Origin: Bacteroidales bacterium
GTDB lineage: Bacteria; Bacteroidota; Bacteroidia; Bacteroidales; Muribaculaceae
DNA length: 62,175 nt
Reading direction: 5' to 3'
Assembly: GCA_004557385.1 (NCBI GenBank)
Contig: SFEA01000009.1
Span: 1-62,175, forward strand
Positions 59,083 through 62,175 of this stretch are shown piece by piece (within the stretch, counting starts at the first letter, position 1; every line of letters begins with the position of its first letter). A model generated the notes under the pieces. That model did no database searches, was not told the origin of the DNA, and saw nothing but the letters and a program-made list of their open reading frames with translations. A program made the position numbers and the translations under genes.

Positions 59083-60747
59083 TCAACTCATAAACAGCAG
59101 AATCACCACCTGCACGATAATCAGTCGAGCAAACATACTGAATGGATACACCGTTGCATAGCCGGCTGAAGGCACGTCGCTCTCAAGCGACTCGTTGCTA
59201 TAATTCAATGCCATCGGGTTAGCCATGCTTCCACACAACGCACCCGACATTGTTGCAAAATCAATTTTCAACACCTTCAACCCGATAAAGCCAACAATGA
59301 ACACTGGCAAAATGGTGAAAAGGAATCCAATCAACACCCACAATGCACCTTCAGGACGAATCACCACATCGAAGAACTGCCCTCCGGCATCCAATCCCAG
59401 GCACGCCAGATATAGCGACAGGCCCAACGAACGCAACATGAGGTTAGCGCTGCGAGTCACGTAAGTAACCATGTGTAAGCGCGGGCCAAAAGTTCCAATT
59501 AAAATGCCCACAATCACAGGACCACCCGCAAGTCCCAGCTTCACTGGAACCGACATTCCAGGTATCATGATTGGTATTGCGCCCAGTATCAAACCGATGC
59601 TCATACCAATAAACACACCTATCAAATTTGGTTCATTTAAGTTTTGAACAGCATTACCAAGCAATTTTTCCACCTGCTCAACAGCCCGCGCTTCGCCCAC
59701 AACAGTCAGGCGGTCGCCAATTTGCAGCCGCAGCCCCGGGCGCGCAAGCAGTTGCACACCGCTTCGGTAGATGCGTGTGGTGTTTACGCCATATTTTCTT
59801 CGCAACTTCAGCGAACCCAATTTCTTGCCATTCCATTCTGTCTTGGTGATGAGGATGCGCGACGAAACAAGTTCGCGGTCAATCGAATTCCAGTCAATAT
59901 CTTTCTTGTTCCAATCCACATCGTGCACCTGTTCGCCAAATAATAACGCCAAATTCTCGGCATCTTTTTCGCTGGTTACTACAAGCAGGTGGTCGCCCGA
60001 CTCAAGCACCGTGTCGGATGCTGGGCTGCATGCCGAATCACCTCGCCAAAGTCTTGACACCACAAACTCTCGGCCGCTCACACGATTAACTTCAAGCAAA
60101 GTCTTGCCAAATATTGCAGGATTCAGCACCTTGAATTCTGCCACAAAAGTTTCGTCGTTGTCATCGGCTGACGACTCCGGAATTCTCTTGCCATAAAGCA
60201 CACTGCGCATCACAGCCAGCGCCAATATCACACCCACAACGCCCAAAGGATAGGTAACAGCACATCCCAAAGCAAGCGAACTGCTGGGCAATCCCACCTG
60301 TTTCAATGCCTGCTGGGCAGCACCAAGCGCAGGCGTGTTAGTAACAGCTCCGCAAAGCACGCCAATCATATCAGCCACACTCATGCCGGTGATGTAGCTT
60401 GCCAAGATAGCCATGAGTGTACCCAGCAACACCACGCCTAATCCCAGTAAATTCAAGGTTACACCGCCCTTGCGAAACGAGCTGAAAAAACCGGGACCAA
60501 CCTGCAGTCCAAGAGTGAAAATAAACAGCACCAAGCCGAAACTCTCGACATAATAAAGCACTCCTTCATCTATAGTGATGCCCAAATGACCGGCAACAAT
60601 TCCCATAAAAAACACAAATGTGGCACCAAGCGAAACTCCTAATATCCGCACTTTGCCCAATGCCAAACCCACTGCACAAATTATCGAAAGAATAATTACA
60701 GCCTGCAGTGCACTGTGTGTTATAAACACCTCATGTATCCAATTCAT
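59083..60747 (-). CDS. AspT/YidE-type transporter with TrkA-C domains
   Basis: A 554-residue membrane protein of the aspartate:alanine exchanger family. It has two sets of about five to six helices (start: VGLALGKVRILGVSLGATFV, GLQVGPGFFSSFRKGG; second half: LIGVFIGMSIGLILGAIPIM). Two cytosolic TrkA-C domains lie between (about residues 205-290 and 295-375, e.g. LLARPGLRLQIGDRLTVVGE). Conserved segments include GALCGSMANPMALNYSN near the end. The substrate is unknown; antiport of small organic acids is the family norm. Confidence 0.93.
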   Translation of the reverse strand: MNWIHEVFITHSALQAVIILSIICAVGLALGKVRILGVSLGATFVFFMGIVAGHLGITIDEGVLYYVESFGLVLFIFTLGLQVGPGFFSSFRKGGVTLNLLGLGVVLLGTLMAILASYITGMSVADMIGVLCGAVTNTPALGAAQQALKQVGLPSSSLALGCAVTYPLGVVGVILALAVMRSVLYGKRIPESSADDNDETFVAEFKVLNPAIFGKTLLEVNRVSGREFVVSRLWRGDSACSPASDTVLESGDHLLVVTSEKDAENLALLFGEQVHDVDWNKKDIDWNSIDRELVSSRILITKTEWNGKKLGSLKLRRKYGVNTTRIYRSGVQLLARPGLRLQIGDRLTVVGEARAVEQVEKLLGNAVQNLNEPNLIGVFIGMSIGLILGAIPIMIPGMSVPVKLGLAGGPVIVGILIGTFGPRLHMVTYVTRSANLMLRSLGLSLYLACLGLDAGGQFFDVVIRPEGALWVLIGFLFTILPVFIVGFIGLKVLKIDFATMSGALCGSMANPMALNYSNESLESDVPSAGYATVYPFSMFARLIIVQVVILLFMS

Positions 60748-60770
60748 AAGATAATATTAATTTACGACGA

Positions 60771-60778
60771 CAAAAGTA
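60771..60778 (-). promoter_or_regulatory. -7 promoter element of the AspT/YidE-type gene
   Basis: TACTTTTG on the minus strand, 24 bp before the start. It faces the rodA -7 box only 23 bp away, so the two promoters overlap. Confidence 0.65.
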
Positions 60779-60801
60779 CTCAAAATTCTTCGAATATTCC
60801 G

Positions 60802-60809
60802 TATCTTTG
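60802..60809 (+). promoter_or_regulatory. -7 promoter element of rodA
   Basis: TATCTTTG on the plus strand, placing the transcript start near 60815 and leaving the GTG at 60890 as the first good start. Confidence 0.7.
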
Positions 60810-60889
60810 TGCATGCAATTGCGCTCGTCAACCATTTCGACAGCCCATTGCACCTATCTTATTTTTCAATTAAGAACAAAACAATAGAA

Positions 60890-62175
60890 GTGTATATCAA
60901 CGATTCATATAACAACACCTCGTCGTTCCGCAACATCGACTGGATTACCATACTCATCTACGGCATCTTGGTGGTTTCCGGCGCTATCAGCATCTACGCA
61001 GCAAGCTACGATTTCGACCACGCAAGCATATTCGACTTTAGCGAGTTTTCCGGCAAACAATTCATTTGGAGTGGACTCTCTCTGCTAATCGGGTTTTCAA
61101 TATTGCTCATCGACAGACGCATGATTGAAGCCTACGCCTATCCCGTTTACGGCATAATGATTTTGGTGTTGATTGCAACCATTTTCCTCGCCCCCGACAT
61201 CAAAGGTTCGCGGTCGTGGCTCGTGTTTGGCCCGGTGAGTCTGCAGCCAGCCGAATTTGCCAAATTTGCCACAGCGTTAGCATTAGCCAAACTGTTTAGC
61301 GGCTATAATTTCATCCTAAACAAAAGTATGGCAAACTATGCCAAATGTGCGCTCATTATCGGACTGCCCATTTTGCTTATTCTCGCACAAAAAGAAACCG
61401 GTTCGGCATTGGTGTATCTCTCGCTTGTGTTTGTGCTTTATCGCGAAGGCATGAGCGGCTTTGTACTATTTGCAGCATTTAGTGCTATCGTTATATTTGT
61501 GGTATCGTCGAAGTATGCCGACACAATAACCATGGGCATACCAACCGGCGAGTTTATTGTGTTCATCTACATCATGGTTGTGATGGCAGCAATGCTGCTG
61601 TTCTACTGTCGTTCGCTCATAATCTGCCGAAATGTCACCTTAGCTTTCGTGGCGTCGGCAGTGATAGCCTATGCCCTATCGCTTGCCGGCATCGACATCC
61701 CGGGATATGCCTACTTCCTCACAATGATTCTCGCTGCCATTATTTACATGCTCATTGCCATGTTCCACGACAACATAAAGCGCATTCTCATATCCATAAG
61801 TTTTGCTGTGGCATCAATCCTGTTTATGTTCTCGGTGAACTATGTGTTCAACAACATCCTTCAACCCCACCAGCAAATGCGCATCAAAGTGGCACTGGGC
61901 ATCGAACAAGACCTTCGCGGCGCCGGATACAACGTCAACCAATCGAAAATTGCCATCGGCTCGGGTGGCGTGTTTGGCAAAGGTTTTCTTGCGGGCACTC
62001 AAACCAAACTAAAATATGTGCCTGAGCAACACACCGACTTCATTTTCTGCACCATAGGCGAAGAAGAAGGCTTTGTGGGAACCACTCTCGTGCTTTGCAC
62101 ATTCCTCTATCTGATTTTGCGCATCATTGCCATTGCCGAACGGCAGCGCTCGGCGTTTGGCAGAGTGTACGGCTA
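60890..62175 (+). CDS. rodA: RodA, SEDS-family peptidoglycan glycosyltransferase (3' end outside window)
   Basis: An open frame of 428 codons from the GTG at 60890 runs off the window end. No in-frame ATG exists between the -7 box and residue 80. The protein starts YINDSYNNTSSFRNIDWIT, then GKQFIWSGLSLLIGFSILLI. KGSRSWLVFGPVSLQPAEFA is the SEDS signature with the key glycine-serine-arginine and the Gln-Pro-Ala-Glu. AQKETGSALVYLSLV, SGGVFGKGFLAGTQTKLKYV and PEQHTDFIFCTIGEEEGFVG are the other family landmarks. RodA polymerises glycan strands for cell elongation with a class B PBP. Neither mreBCD nor the PBP2 gene lies upstream within this window. Confidence 0.93.
   Translation, partial: MYINDSYNNTSSFRNIDWITILIYGILVVSGAISIYAASYDFDHASIFDFSEFSGKQFIWSGLSLLIGFSILLIDRRMIEAYAYPVYGIMILVLIATIFLAPDIKGSRSWLVFGPVSLQPAEFAKFATALALAKLFSGYNFILNKSMANYAKCALIIGLPILLILAQKETGSALVYLSLVFVLYREGMSGFVLFAAFSAIVIFVVSSKYADTITMGIPTGEFIVFIYIMVVMAAMLLFYCRSLIICRNVTLAFVASAVIAYALSLAGIDIPGYAYFLTMILAAIIYMLIAMFHDNIKRILISISFAVASILFMFSVNYVFNNILQPHQQMRIKVALGIEQDLRGAGYNVNQSKIAIGSGGVFGKGFLAGTQTKLKYVPEQHTDFIFCTIGEEEGFVGTTLVLCTFLYLILRIIAIAERQRSAFGRVYG

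Overview
The window looks like core chromosome from a gut-type Bacteroidales. Muribaculaceae or a relative is plausible, but no marker in the window proves the family. Evidence: the Bacteroidetes promoter pattern (TTTG, 19-20 bp, TAnnTTTG) precedes many genes and all four tRNAs. Several genes are Bacteroidetes-typical: the long class III fructose-bisphosphatase, the T9SS-plug (DUF5103) protein, an LptD of 941 residues, rubrerythrin beside a PerR/Fur regulator, CdaA beside FolP, and OmpH/Skp-like and OmpA-like envelope proteins. No rRNA, CRISPR array, prophage, insertion sequence or origin was seen. Regions without genes are short.

Layout. 1-3.2 kb: the tail of one polytopic membrane protein, a tandem paralogue of it (GT-C-like) and a flavin oxidoreductase. 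3.3-6.3 kb: an AraC regulator and Fbp. 6.4-8.6 kb, minus strand: a decayed small gene, an AlbA_2/winged-helix protein and a secreted SGNH hydrolase. 8.8-15.2 kb: an ABC-F ATPase, a secreted C1 peptidase, a rubrerythrin/PerR oxidative-stress unit with a clear palindromic operator over its promoter, Ung, the DUF5103 protein and tRNA-Arg(CCG). 15.4-24.8 kb, minus strand: acyltransferase, LptD, the folP-cdaA-HDIG operon, and two NSS-type sodium symporters around a small membrane protein. 25-32.5 kb: VanZ-like protein with a natural six-histidine tail, outer-membrane barrel, YitT, holin-like protein, thymidine kinase, and the aspS-Nif3-zinc ribbon operon.

32.9-33.3 kb holds two tandem copies of a whole tRNA-Pro(TGG) transcription unit. 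33.3-35 kb is an ECF sigma/anti-sigma/TonB-plug-like operon. 35.2-43.6 kb: CstA, rubredoxin, a lactonase-like lipoprotein, a sialate O-acetylesterase, a GH28-like protein, an RluA-type synthase, a PorT-like barrel, and OmpH preceded by a 57-residue membrane protein. 43.7-46.8 kb: tandem aminoacyl-histidine dipeptidases. 46.9-53.6 kb: secreted N-acetylmuramidase-like protein, OmpA, and an iron-complex or cobalamin-type ABC importer operon whose ATPase has an extra C-terminal domain, followed by a DUF3843-like protein. 53.8-62.2 kb: tRNA-Arg(ACG), PfkB kinase, secreted unknown, YugP-type metallopeptidase, HisS, a Crp/Fnr regulator, an AspT/YidE-type transporter, and RodA (GTG start, cut by the window end).

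How the parts fit: mostly housekeeping (translation, envelope assembly, folate, c-di-AMP) with modules for oxidative-stress defence, metal uptake, peptide use and glycan handling. The points most worth a second look are the PerR-type operator, the duplicated tRNA unit with a near-identical promoter at a distant tRNA gene, the HDIG protein next to CdaA, the three-gene ECF unit, the ABC ATPase extension, and the small genes and remnants hidden between larger genes.
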